Both the position numbers and the translations under genes were made by a program. Under the pieces are notes generated by a model that worked only from the letters and a program-made list of their open reading frames with translations, searched no databases and was not told the DNA's origin. A stretch of DNA of 64,000 nucleotides from Gammaproteobacteria bacterium LSUCC0112. GTDB taxonomy: Bacteria; Pseudomonadota; Gammaproteobacteria; Pseudomonadales; Pseudohongiellaceae. Positions 42,005 through 50,314 of the stretch are shown here, piece by piece. Every line of letters starts with the position of its first letter. The stretch's first letter is position 1. The stretch is from positions 105,033 through 169,032 of the forward strand of contig SPIB01000001.1 in NCBI GenBank assembly GCA_004535785.1, in the 5' to 3' direction.

Positions 42005-44315
42005 TCGTTTTGGTTTTTGCGTAATCACGGACAATGTCCACCACATTGGCGATCAAGCGGTCGCCCACCCTGGACTCCATGGTCATTAACGATTCCGGGT
42101 GAAATTGCACCCCCATCCACGGCAGTACTTTATGCGTCACGGCCATAACACACGGTTCTGGCAATTCAGTTTGGGCAATGATCGCCAGACACTCAGGCAC
42201 CTTGCTTGCATGCAGGGAGTGATAACGTCCTGCCTTGAATGCTTGCGGTAAACCTTCAAACAAGGCATGTCCCTGATGAGCTATCAAACCCGGCTTGCCA
42301 TGCACCGGTTGCTCAAGCACGGCGAGTTTGCCACCGGCAAACTCCACCATCGCCTGTAATCCCAGGCAGACGCCGAACACCGGCATGCTGAATTGCTCAC
42401 ACAAGGCCAAGGTGGCTGCACAATCAAAATCCTGTGGCCGACCGGGACCCGGTGACAGAATCACCAGATCGGGCAATTTGTCGCCTTGGCATTGTCGCAA
42501 CAACTGTTGCGCAGCCGATGGTCGCAACGTTTGTAACTGCACTCCCTGCGCGCGGAATGCCGATGCCAGTGTCAACACAAACGAGTCCTGATGATCAATC
42601 ATCAATGCCCGCAGCGGCTTCTCCGGCGTACTGGACTCAGTCAAGGCCACTCGGCGCAGCGTCACCACAGCCGATGCCCCCGATGTCCGGTCAACCAGAC
42701 TATTTTTATTGGCTGCCAGATGTGAATTGGCAGCTTTGAGAACATCAAGCAAGGCAGAGGCTTTCAGTCGGGTTTCAGCCTCTTCCGCAATCGGGTCGGA
42801 ATCCATTAACAAGGTAGCCCCCACCCGCACCCGCGCGGTATGTTTATGCAAATGCATGGTGCGCAGCGTTAATCCGGTATCCAGACTGCCGTCAAAACCC
42901 AGACAACCAAACGCACCGCCATACCAGCCGCGCGCGGTTTTTTCATGATGCTCAATAAACTGCATGGCGCGCAGCTTGGGCGCCCCGGTTACCGTCACCG
43001 CCCAGGTGTGTGTCAGAAATGCGTCGAGCGCATCAAACGGCTGCTGCAGTTTCCCCTCGACGTGGTCAACGGTATGAATCAGCCGTGAATACAATTCCAC
43101 CTGGCGCCGGCCGATGATTTTTACGGAGCCGGGCACACAGACACGACTTTTGTCATTGCGATCCACGTCGGTACACATGGACAATTCTGCTTCGTCTTTT
43201 TCGGAATTTAGCAGCTCACGAATGTGCGCGGCGTCTGCCAGTGCGTCGGCACCGCGCAAGATAGTGCCGGAGATAGGGCAGGACTCAACACGCCCGCTTT
43301 TAACGCGAACAAACATTTCTGGTGACGCAGAAATCAGGAATTCCTGTTGACCAAGATTGATTAACGCACCATAGGGCGCGGGGTTACTGTCTTTGAGTCT
43401 CTGAAACAACACACTTGGCAAGGCGTTTGATGGCATGCTGAACGTTTGGCCGGGGACCGCCTCAAATAAATCACCCCGCGCAAAATAGTCCCTCGCCTTT
43501 TTAACCACCGCAGCATACTCGCCAGGTGCGTGATCGGAGACGGCCTCAACGCTGGCGTGTCCATTGTTTGCATGTTTGTCTTGCACAAAGCGAAACTCAT
43601 CGTGTTGCTCAGTGTTGACCAGTCGTTTTAAACCACCGGTTGTTTGCAAGCGCCCGTGCTGATCAGCGCAGACAAAGTCGTAACTGTGCAGTGTACCCGC
43701 ACCAGTGCGTGGATCATGCAGCAGGATTTCGTCCGGCAGATATAACACCAGATCACGCTGCTGGTCACTGCGCGGCAGATGCAGCGTAATGGCTTCCAGT
43801 TGAAAGGCCAGATCGTAGGCAAACGCGCCATATAACCCGAGAATGTGATCCTCGTCGGACGAAAAATATGCAATCAAGGCGCGCAGCATGTCGAACAATC
43901 CCGGCCGACGAGTACGCATCTCCTCGGCGTCGTGATCCCCTAACAACGATGTAGCGGACGGCGGCACCCTCAACTCAGCGACGATGACCCGATCAGACAA
44001 CTGCAGTTCAACCTGTGTCATTGCTTGCAGCGCCGCATAAAACGTCGGCAACAGAATCTCGCCCCGGGCATTCAACGCACGGATGTTGAGTTGATGATGA
44101 CGGGCACCGAGTTGAATAGGAGGATTCACCAGCAACAGATCACGCTTCTGGTAGCGACCGGGGAATTCACTGGCACAACTCAGCAACACGCCCGGTTGGG
44201 TATCCAATAAGGGCAAGCGTTTCAGAAGTTCTCCCGCGCCATCACAGACACGGGACTGGCGCGTGATACTTACACCACCTGCGCTGGTGTATCGACAATA
44301 CGATGGAACTGACAT
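41892..44315 (-). CDS. trpE(G): Fused anthranilate synthase TrpE-TrpG
   Basis: 807 aa from ATG 44315, preceded by GAGAGGAA; the frame is open seven codons further. The first about 550 residues are anthranilate synthase component I (FEAVPGQTFS, CPISGTILRGADALADAAHIRELLNSEKDEAELSMCTDVDRNDKSRVC, HTWAVTVTGAPKLRAMQFI). The rest is a glutamine amidotransferase (ALMIDHQDSFVLTLASAF, the Cys nucleophile in VFGVCLGLQAMVEFAGG, QFHPESLMT). The fused form makes anthranilate from chorismate and glutamine, the first step of tryptophan synthesis, in one polypeptide. A trp leader with tandem Trp codons lies upstream. The last about 35 residues are a low-similarity tail overlapping the hupE-like gene. Confidence 0.95.
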   Translation of the reverse strand: MSVPSYCRYTSAGGVSITRQSRVCDGAGELLKRLPLLDTQPGVLLSCASEFPGRYQKRDLLLVNPPIQLGARHHQLNIRALNARGEILLPTFYAALQAMTQVELQLSDRVIVAELRVPPSATSLLGDHDAEEMRTRRPGLFDMLRALIAYFSSDEDHILGLYGAFAYDLAFQLEAITLHLPRSDQQRDLVLYLPDEILLHDPRTGAGTLHSYDFVCADQHGRLQTTGGLKRLVNTEQHDEFRFVQDKHANNGHASVEAVSDHAPGEYAAVVKKARDYFARGDLFEAVPGQTFSMPSNALPSVLFQRLKDSNPAPYGALINLGQQEFLISASPEMFVRVKSGRVESCPISGTILRGADALADAAHIRELLNSEKDEAELSMCTDVDRNDKSRVCVPGSVKIIGRRQVELYSRLIHTVDHVEGKLQQPFDALDAFLTHTWAVTVTGAPKLRAMQFIEHHEKTARGWYGGAFGCLGFDGSLDTGLTLRTMHLHKHTARVRVGATLLMDSDPIAEEAETRLKASALLDVLKAANSHLAANKNSLVDRTSGASAVVTLRRVALTESSTPEKPLRALMIDHQDSFVLTLASAFRAQGVQLQTLRPSAAQQLLRQCQGDKLPDLVILSPGPGRPQDFDCAATLALCEQFSMPVFGVCLGLQAMVEFAGGKLAVLEQPVHGKPGLIAHQGHALFEGLPQAFKAGRYHSLHASKVPECLAIIAQTELPEPCVMAVTHKVLPWMGVQFHPESLMTMESRVGDRLIANVVDIVRDYAKTKTISAANDVPELHSATSAMRCTHKTEYEAHRHVTARQRP

Positions 44316-44336
44316 GCTGTTTTCCTCTCTGTCCAA

Positions 44337-44548
44337 AACTTACTTTGCAATCAAGTTTGATCACACGTTTTTCTAGAGACTGCCGCCGGCCTGGAGAAGT
44401 GTTCTGATTCAAAAAACAAGAATGCAGAAACAACCACACTGGAAGGTTGCGTTGATTTTTTGCTGTCAGATTTGAATCAGGGGGATGTCAGATTCGGAAT
44501 TTGTTGCATGCATCAGGCCGCCTTCCTGTCGGGGGCAGCCTGAAAAAC
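44337..44548 (-). promoter_or_regulatory. Trp attenuator region between trpL and trpE(G)
   Basis: The leader has the Trp codons in a strand that can pair as TGGCG/CGCCA (44590-44598 and 44571-44580 area). Downstream, CAGGCTGCC and GGCGGCCTG form a 9-bp stem (one G-U) at about 44514-44542. Further on, CAACC/GGTTG is followed by a U-rich stretch. This is consistent with alternative attenuator hairpins, although the strongest stem is not directly followed by a clean T-run, so the exact terminator is unclear. Confidence 0.5.
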
Positions 44549-44635
44549 TTACTGGTGACTCTGTACGTTTTTCTGGCGACCCGTCGAGCCACGCCACCAG
44601 AAATACACAGATTGAATATGAGTGTTAATGTTCAT
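44549..44635 (-). CDS. trpL: Trp leader peptide
   Basis: 28-codon ORF on the minus strand: it starts MNINTHIQSVYFWWRGSTGR and ends QKNVQSHQ. Two tandem Trp codons (44597-44599 and 44594-44596) lie in the middle, the hallmark of ribosome-mediated attenuation. It lies 234 bp upstream of the preferred trpE(G) start and on the same strand. It is too short to be listed as a normal gene. The ribosome-binding site GGGAG is about 13 nt upstream, a little far. Confidence 0.7.
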   Translation of the reverse strand: MNINTHIQSVYFWWRGSTGRQKNVQSHQ

Positions 44636-44686
44636 GGCGCGCAGTTTGCTCCCGGGCACCGGAATTTGTCAACCGCCTGTTAAAAC

Positions 44687-45175
44687 TTAATTACACACCA
44701 CCTGTTCCGCAATCACATCCATTTCAAAGGCGATGGCGTTACCGAAATCGAGTCCCGGCACCAGACTGCGCGCTGGCAACGCTGCACCATGCCTGTCAAA
44801 AAACGCACGATAGAGCCGGTTCATGGTGGCCAGATTGGCCGGATCAGTGACATACACCGTGGCGCGTTGAATGTGTGCCACACTGCTGCCCGCCTGCGCC
44901 AGCACACGTTCAAGTCGCAACAAAGCTTCCTGCATTTGTGTTTCAAAATCCGGCGCTGGTGCTGTGGATGCGGTGTCCACGCCAATTTGCCCCGAGACAA
45001 ATACCAGCCCGTTACTGATGCGGGCGGCGGCGTACATCGCGCCGGGTGCCGGCTCCAGCGCTGCCAGATTCATCGCCGAACAAATGCTGGTATTGTCCGC
45101 GGCGCTGCCCGTCCCAACGCCACCGGTTAACAACACCGCCAACAGCAAGACCTGACATGTGTGCATGGAATTCAT
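44687..45175 (-). CDS. Periplasmic RidA-like protein
   Basis: 162 aa from ATG 45175, preceded by GAGGAAA; the frame is open 12 codons further. It has a signal peptide (MHTCQVLLLAVLLTGGVGTGSA), which is unusual for the mostly cytoplasmic RidA family. The core is RidA/YjgF: LVFVSGQIGVD, TQMQEALLRLERVLAQAGSSVAHIQRATVYVTD, LPARSLVPGLDFGNAIAFEMDVIA, keeping the Arg and Glu equivalents of the imine-binding pocket. A reactive-enamine/imine hydrolase role in the periplasm is inferred. The SDR gene directly upstream ends 11 bp before this start. Confidence 0.85.
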   Translation of the reverse strand: MNSMHTCQVLLLAVLLTGGVGTGSAADNTSICSAMNLAALEPAPGAMYAAARISNGLVFVSGQIGVDTASTAPAPDFETQMQEALLRLERVLAQAGSSVAHIQRATVYVTDPANLATMNRLYRAFFDRHGAALPARSLVPGLDFGNAIAFEMDVIAEQVVCN

Positions 45176-45185
45176 GGTGTTTTCC

Positions 45186-45878
45186 TCACCAGGCAATGAT
45201 CTTGCCGTCATAGTTGAGAAACTTGCCGCTCTCCGCGGCGCCGGCTGTTTGAATGCGTTGCAGCAGACCCGTCACACTGGTGTGGGTATCAATCATGGCA
45301 TTGGGGCCGCCCATATCGGTCTGTACCCAGCCCGGATGCAAAGGCAACACAATAAACTGCTCCTTGGCCAGGTCGACAGCCATTGACTTCACCGCCTGAT
45401 TGAGACCCGCTTTGGCACTGCGATAGAGGTAAGAACCGCCGCTGCTGTTGTCGGCAATGGAACCCATCATAGAACTCAGAAAGGCAATACGTTTGTCTTT
45501 ACCCTGGCGCAGTGCAGGCAACAGTGCCTGGGTCAGTATCATCGGCGCAATCAGATCAACCAGCATCACTTGCTCCCAGTCCGCTGTGCGTAACTGCCCC
45601 AGACTGGCCTGCCGCGGCCCATAAATCCCGGCATTGTTGATCAGCACATCAACAGGCGTGGCACCTGCCAGCCCGGCAAAGGTGTGGATACTGCTTTCAT
45701 CTGACAAATCCAGCGGCAAAAGTGTGAGCTGGCTGTTCGCCCGCTGCATCTCCAGCAGCGCGGGCACGTTGCCAGGATCACGTGCGGTTGCCACCACGTC
45801 ATGTCCCTGTGCCAGTAGCTGCCTGACAAATTCCAGGCCAATACCTCTGTTAGTACCTGTAACCACGTAACGCGACAT
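45186..45878 (-). CDS. SDR family oxidoreductase
   Basis: 230 aa from ATG 45878, preceded by CAGGAGA. The frame is open a further 120 codons through the hairpin repeat, but that part is not protein-like. Classical SDR: TGTNRGIGLEFVRQLLAQGHDVVATARD, LINNAGIYGP, the Ser in FLSSMMGS and the YxxxK in YRSAK, and LHPGWVQTDMGG. It uses NAD(P)H to reduce or oxidise a carbonyl; the substrate is unknown. Co-directional with the RidA gene directly downstream (10-bp gap). Confidence 0.92.
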   Translation of the reverse strand: MSRYVVTGTNRGIGLEFVRQLLAQGHDVVATARDPGNVPALLEMQRANSQLTLLPLDLSDESSIHTFAGLAGATPVDVLINNAGIYGPRQASLGQLRTADWEQVMLVDLIAPMILTQALLPALRQGKDKRIAFLSSMMGSIADNSSGGSYLYRSAKAGLNQAVKSMAVDLAKEQFIVLPLHPGWVQTDMGGPNAMIDTHTSVTGLLQRIQTAGAAESGKFLNYDGKIIAW

Positions 45879-45992
45879 CACTGTTCTCCTGAATTCCAAC
45901 GTACAAGTTCTTAATACCTGGATGTTACTGCAGATCACGTCGCAGCACGATGGCCAAAAAATGTGTACAGCTGCACCTGATTGCGCGCTTGA

Positions 45993-46158
45993 GCAAGCAG
46001 GAATGGACAGACCGGCCACATCCACGGACCCAACGCCCGGCGCTGCGCAACTCGACCTTCGCGGCGTTGCCGCTCGGGACTCGGACAATGCTCGCGCTGG
46101 ATCGGGCGCTGGGTCCGCGGATAAGCGTGGCCTGATTGGTCTGCCCATTCCTGCTTGC
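45993..46158 (+). repeat. Variable-arm long hairpin, class 1, copy A
   Basis: 166-bp element in the divergent gap between the SDR and a serine-hydrolase gene (gap 45879-46356, otherwise empty). Outer arms 45993-46013 and 46138-46158 pair 20 of 21. The conserved core at 46040-46103 begins GCGCTGCGCAACTCGACCTT and ends with TCGGACAATGCTCGCGC. Reading the other strand, the box before the core reads AATCAGGCCACGCTTATCC, opposite GGCCACATCC on the other arm. The orientation of the core is plus. It shares core and box, but not outer arms, with the copies at 47.8, 50.6 and 59.8 kb. Confidence 0.85.
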
Positions 46159-46356
46159 CCCAGCGCCCCACACTGTTGAGTGGCACCCACCTCAAATCCC
46201 CCACAACCTGACTTCTTACATGTAGCCCACCCACACACTCTAGGCTACACTCCGGAACGTTTGTTCGATCCCGGGTTTACTCACCACCCGCTACGAACGC
46301 CTGCATCAAACACATCACCAAACAAATCAATAACGTTGAAACAAAAGAGGCCCGAC

Positions 46357-47649
46357 ATGAAAAAGTACTCACTGGCTAACAGCCTGCGACACCTGCTCTG
46401 GGGTTCCGCGCTGGCGCTGGCATTACCGCTGTCGCTGAACGCGCAGGACATTGAACGTGCAAGTCCTGAAGCAGCGGGCTTCAGCAGTGCGGGTGTACAA
46501 GCGCTGGCTGATGGCATGCGTGCCGCGGTGGATGAAGGCAATCTGGCGGGAATCGTCAGTGCCCTGCTCCGCGATGGCAAGCTGGTCCACATGGATGCTT
46601 ATGGGTATCAGGATGTCGAGAACCAAATACCGGTGTCCGAAGATACCTTGTTCCGTATTTACTCCATGACCAAACCCATCACTGGCGTAGCCCTGATGAT
46701 GCTGGTTGAAGAAGGCAAACTCACGATGGATGATGCGGTTTCCCGCTACATTCCTGAACTGGCCAATCTGCAAGTCGCCATTGAAGATGGTCCCGGCGGA
46801 TTTCCGGTCACCGAACCTGCCCGCCACGAAATGACTGTCCGTGAGTTGATGTCTCACACCGGCGGTCTGACCTATGGCTTGTTCTCGCGCTCGCAAGTTG
46901 ACTCGATGTATGTGGCCGCCAACATTCTGGATGGCAATGGCACGCTGAAGGACATGATCGACAAGCTGGCACGTATTCCGCTGCGCCAGCAGCCTGGCAC
47001 CTTGTGGCATTACAGCGTATCCGTGGATGTACAAGGTTATCTGGTCGAAGTCTTGTCCGGTCAGACCTTTGAAGAATTCCTGCAAGAACGGCTGTTTACA
47101 CCACTCGGCATGGACAATACCGGCTTTGGTGTGGCTGATGAAGATCGTGCTCGTTTTTCCAAAATGTACCAATCCACGCCAAACGGCCTGCAAGAGCCTG
47201 CCGCCGCTGACGCCTTGGGCGGCGACTATCCCGATCCAGCAACCTTCTTTGGCGGCGGCGGCGGGCTGGTGTCCACCATTGGTGACTACATCAAATTTAC
47301 CCAGATGCTGGCCAACGGCGGCGAGCTGAATGGTGTGCAGATTTTGTCACCCGAGTCTGTTGAGACCATGCGTACCAATCAACTGCCAGCTGGCATGGCA
47401 GAAATCCCGGGCTACCCGGGTAACCAGTTTGGTGTGGATTTTGCGATTGTGGCGGATCCTGCGCGTAACAATGGCATGAGTGAAGGCAGTTATTGGTGGT
47501 GGGGAATTGGTGGTACGTGGTTCTGGATTGACCCGGTTGAGAATCTGACCTTCATCGGGATGATTCAGAATCGCAATCTGATGTATGCACGTCAGTTGCA
47601 GGCGACCAGTAAGGAGCTTGTTTACGGGGCGATTACTGAGCGTAAATAA
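46357..47649 (+). CDS. Secreted serine hydrolase (beta-lactamase/EstB family)
   Basis: 430 aa from ATG 46357, preceded by AAAAGAGG; the frame is open to 46180 through the repeat. Signal peptide ending SLNAQ. The class C beta-lactamase-like fold: SxxK in YSMTKPITGVALMMLVEEGKL, the YxN-like position in HYSVSVDVQGYLVEVLSG, and the third motif in GIGGTWFWIDP. EstB-type serine esterases have this pattern; the substrate is unknown. It faces the PlsB-like gene, with hairpins E and B between the stops. Confidence 0.9.
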   Translation: MKKYSLANSLRHLLWGSALALALPLSLNAQDIERASPEAAGFSSAGVQALADGMRAAVDEGNLAGIVSALLRDGKLVHMDAYGYQDVENQIPVSEDTLFRIYSMTKPITGVALMMLVEEGKLTMDDAVSRYIPELANLQVAIEDGPGGFPVTEPARHEMTVRELMSHTGGLTYGLFSRSQVDSMYVAANILDGNGTLKDMIDKLARIPLRQQPGTLWHYSVSVDVQGYLVEVLSGQTFEEFLQERLFTPLGMDNTGFGVADEDRARFSKMYQSTPNGLQEPAAADALGGDYPDPATFFGGGGGLVSTIGDYIKFTQMLANGGELNGVQILSPESVETMRTNQLPAGMAEIPGYPGNQFGVDFAIVADPARNNGMSEGSYWWWGIGGTWFWIDPVENLTFIGMIQNRNLMYARQLQATSKELVYGAITERK

Positions 47650-47661
47650 CTCACGACCGGG

Positions 47662-47746
47662 GGCGGCTCTTCAGCAGGAAAAGTTTTTGTTCACGGCGCT
47701 CCGCGCCTGATTGTTCACAAAACACTTTTCCTGCTGAAGAACCGCC
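47662..47746 (-). repeat. Variable-arm hairpin, class 2, copy E
   Basis: Arms 47662-47694 and 47713-47746 pair nearly completely (left arm includes CTTCAGCAGGAAAAG). The loop 47695-47712, read on the minus strand, is AATCAGGCGCGGAGCGCC. It shares AAAGTGTTTTG, AACAATCAGGCGCG and CAAAAACTTT with copy F at 50.9 kb, but the outer 17-19 bp of arm are unrelated. It starts 13 bp after the serine-hydrolase stop. No T-run follows. Confidence 0.8.
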
Positions 47747-47794
47747 TCGTTTGATGGTGCGGAATTCCTGACGCTCAGTATCTTCTTGTGGAGC

Positions 47795-47975
47795 GCGTCG
47801 GGGAGCCCGGGCAGCGGTGGACTAATCAGGCCGCGCTTATCCATGGCACTGTTGCCCGAAACTGCGCGAGCACTGTCCGAACTCCGAGCGGCAACGCCGC
47901 GAGGGTGAGTTGCGCAGCGCCGGTGGACAGGGCAATGGATGCGGCCAGTCCGCTGCTGCCCGGGCTCCCCGACGC
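47795..47975 (-). repeat. Variable-arm long hairpin, class 1, copy B
   Basis: 181-bp element between the serine-hydrolase and PlsB-like gene stops. Outer arms 47795-47823 and 47947-47975 match 27 of 29. The core (47858-47920) lies in the minus orientation. The box AATCAGGCCGCGCTTATCC is at 47824-47842. It lies 49 bp from class-2 copy E; read on the minus strand the order is class 1 then class 2. Confidence 0.85.
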
Positions 47976-48023
47976 TTGTGCCAATTGAGGAGCTTTGGTG
48001 TCGTATTGGCAGTTTCTTTGTAC

Positions 48024-49502
48024 CTAGTTTTGTGGTTTTTCCTGCCACCAGTGGGCGATGGAATTGGCGTAGTACTCGACCAGCGCATGATGCTCGGAAT
48101 TGATGCGGTAGTGGTCGTTTTCTTCGACCACAAACTGGCGGGCGGTCAGTAACTCCAGACTTTTTAACAGGGTGCGTGAGCGCGGTTTTTCTTCCGCCTT
48201 CATGGCCGCACCGTTGTTGATCATCATATCGAGCAACTCGTCGCTGCGGCTGACAATCTCCAGCGAGGTTAATGTTTCCTCACCCGCGCGTATCAGCACA
48301 GAGGCTATGACCGGCACCGGGATAATGGGCATCACATAACGTAAAGCATCCATCAGCACATGGGCCAACTCGGCAATTCTGTTTATGCGCTGGTCTTTGT
48401 TCAGGTGGTTAAAGTCGACGGTGTTGTCGCGACAATACTCGCGCATGGAAAGCGGTATCCCGAAGTTTACGCTGGCATAACCGTAACGCAACCAGCGCAC
48501 TTTTGAGCTGACAAACAGATTATTGCCAAGGAACTCTCGCAGTCGCGTGAGGTGTTGACGCGGCGTCAGTCGCTTGTCTTTGCTTTCCCACGACACCATG
48601 TTGTGGTCTTCGAGCACACGGTCATAGTTAATGCTCACCGGTACAAACACCACGGATCGATCCGTCTGCCAGTCGTAATTGCGCAATATGTAATCCAGAA
48701 ATCCTAATTTGGGTTCACCCAACCGGCCATCCCGGCTCAAGCCACCTTCGAGAAACACGGCCTGACAAACACCACTTTTTGTGGCCATACAGACATAACG
48801 TTCCAGTACCTTGCGGTACAGCGGATTCTGGGAGCCGCGGCGCACAAAAAAGGCACCCATGGCACGAATCAGCATATCCAGCGGGAAAACACGCGCCCAT
48901 TCACCTACCGCAAATGACAGCGTCACCCGTTCAGCGGCAAGGTAGCTGATCAGTACATAATCCATGTTGCTGCGGTGGTTCATGACAAACACCACCGTGG
49001 CATCCGGATCAATGGTGCGCAGGCCAGCCGGGTCTGCTGCTGACACCCGAACCCGATAAATAAAACGCGAGAGCTTTTTGGAAATCCAGTACACCGCGCG
49101 GTAGTACACATAGGCGTTAAACGACGGAACAATCTCGCGTGCGTAACTGAGCACACGTTGCTGCAAGACATCACGGGGAATGTTTTCATCACGTGCCATC
49201 TGCTCGATCATGGCAATGACATCCTGATCGAATATCAGCTGATCGATAAGCACCTGGCGGCGCGTGCGTTGCAGGGGGCGGATGCGAATCTGCAGATTGG
49301 TGTTGATTCTGTCGACGGCACGGTTGAGTCGGCGGCGAATGTACCAACGCACACTGGGAAACAACACACTCATCAGCACGGCATAAGTCGCCGCGATCAA
49401 TAGCAGAACAAACATCCACGATGGCAGTGTGACTGTCGACTCAAACACGGTAGTCCCGGTAGCAGTTGTTTTAATTATTGTGTAGTCAGTGACTTTAACC
49501 AC
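48024..49502 (-). CDS. PlsB-like acyltransferase
   Basis: 492 aa. An N-terminal membrane anchor (WMFVLLLIAATYAVLMSVLFP), then the PlsC/PlsB acyltransferase blocks: VVFVMNHRSNMDYVLISYL (HX4D), GAFFVRRGSQNPLYRKVLERYV, AVFLEGGLSRDGRLGEPKLGFLDYIL and VFVPVSINYDRVLE. This is the glycerol-3-phosphate acyltransferase PlsB pattern, but the protein is much shorter than E. coli PlsB (about 807 aa), so it may be a paralogue acylating another substrate. It converges with the serine-hydrolase gene. Confidence 0.85.
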   Translation of the reverse strand: MVKVTDYTIIKTTATGTTVFESTVTLPSWMFVLLLIAATYAVLMSVLFPSVRWYIRRRLNRAVDRINTNLQIRIRPLQRTRRQVLIDQLIFDQDVIAMIEQMARDENIPRDVLQQRVLSYAREIVPSFNAYVYYRAVYWISKKLSRFIYRVRVSAADPAGLRTIDPDATVVFVMNHRSNMDYVLISYLAAERVTLSFAVGEWARVFPLDMLIRAMGAFFVRRGSQNPLYRKVLERYVCMATKSGVCQAVFLEGGLSRDGRLGEPKLGFLDYILRNYDWQTDRSVVFVPVSINYDRVLEDHNMVSWESKDKRLTPRQHLTRLREFLGNNLFVSSKVRWLRYGYASVNFGIPLSMREYCRDNTVDFNHLNKDQRINRIAELAHVLMDALRYVMPIIPVPVIASVLIRAGEETLTSLEIVSRSDELLDMMINNGAAMKAEEKPRSRTLLKSLELLTARQFVVEENDHYRINSEHHALVEYYANSIAHWWQEKPQN

Positions 49503-49561
49503 GGGTCACTTGTGCTGTCAGCGCAGCATAAACAGACATTCGAGCCTTGTCGAATCAGGCG

Positions 49562-50248
49562 TTAGCGGCGCAACACCATCAACCATCGGCCAATGTTGAG
49601 AATGCTGGCCAGCGCGCCGGCAAAATAGGTGAGCGCCGCAGCTTTCAGCACTTGTCGTGCACCACGGTGTTGTTGCTCGGTGATGTACTCACCCTCAATC
49701 AGTATCGGCAAGGCTTTGTTAAAACTGGCATCCCATTCTTCAGGCAATACAATCAGATAGGCCAGGGCGCCGAGCAACTGAAGGATCACGCTGAGACCGA
49801 TCACAACACCAATCGCAATCGGTGAACGCAAGACGATGGCCGCCACCGGTACAGACATCATCAGCGCCACGCCCCATTTGCCCAGTTTTGACGCAAGCGG
49901 CATGTATTCTATGCGTAACTCAAATATCTTTTCATTTCTGAAACACTGAATCGCATGTCCAACTTCGTGCGCAGCGACTGCCACGGCTGTTACTGATCGA
50001 CCATGGTAGTTACTGGGACTGAGGCGGACGGCTTTGGCCGCCGGATCAAAATGGTCGCGACCTTCGTCGGTTTCTTCAACCACAAAACCTTCCAGTTGAA
50101 AGCGTTGAATCAGATGATTGGCCAGTTCGCCGCCAGTGCCTGGCATGTCAGGATCTTCACGGTGGTGCTTTTGCATCACGTGGCGAACCCACAACTGTGG
50201 AAAATATGCGCTGACAATCAGCAACAATCCAAGTACCGCAAAAATCAT
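49562..50248 (-). CDS. YugP-like zinc metallopeptidase
   Basis: 228 aa. Membrane segments at the start and from about 110 on. The metal motif is VAVAAHEVGHAIQ (HEXXH) with the preceding ETDEGRDHFDPAAKAVRLSPSNYHGRS typical of the Zn_peptidase_2 (YugP) family. Members are membrane-bound neutral metallopeptidases of unknown substrate. It is divergent from the Fur-controlled small ORF, with a Fur box between them. Confidence 0.9.
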   Translation of the reverse strand: MIFAVLGLLLIVSAYFPQLWVRHVMQKHHREDPDMPGTGGELANHLIQRFQLEGFVVEETDEGRDHFDPAAKAVRLSPSNYHGRSVTAVAVAAHEVGHAIQCFRNEKIFELRIEYMPLASKLGKWGVALMMSVPVAAIVLRSPIAIGVVIGLSVILQLLGALAYLIVLPEEWDASFNKALPILIEGEYITEQQHRGARQVLKAAALTYFAGALASILNIGRWLMVLRR

Positions 50249-50274
50249 AAGCTGAATTTATCCATTTACTATTT

Positions 50275-50295
50275 AAATGATAATGATTATCATTT
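50275..50295. promoter_or_regulatory. Fur box
   Basis: AAATGATAAT and ATTATCATTT form a perfect 10+10 palindrome around a single G, an excellent match to the Fur consensus GATAATGATAATCATTATC. It is 20 bp upstream of the small ORF start (50315) and 27 bp upstream of the divergent peptidase start, so iron repression of one or both is expected. Confidence 0.8.
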
Positions 50296-50314
50296 GTGCG
50301 TGGAGGTGGTCATT

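Noticed and set aside
45922-46179. Open frames within class-1 repeats (peptides like PERRSREGRVAQRRAP in copies A, C and D)
   Set aside because: They recur only where the hairpin core lies, follow its palindromic sequence in several frames, and have no ribosome-binding sites or consistent ends; treated as repeat DNA, not genes.
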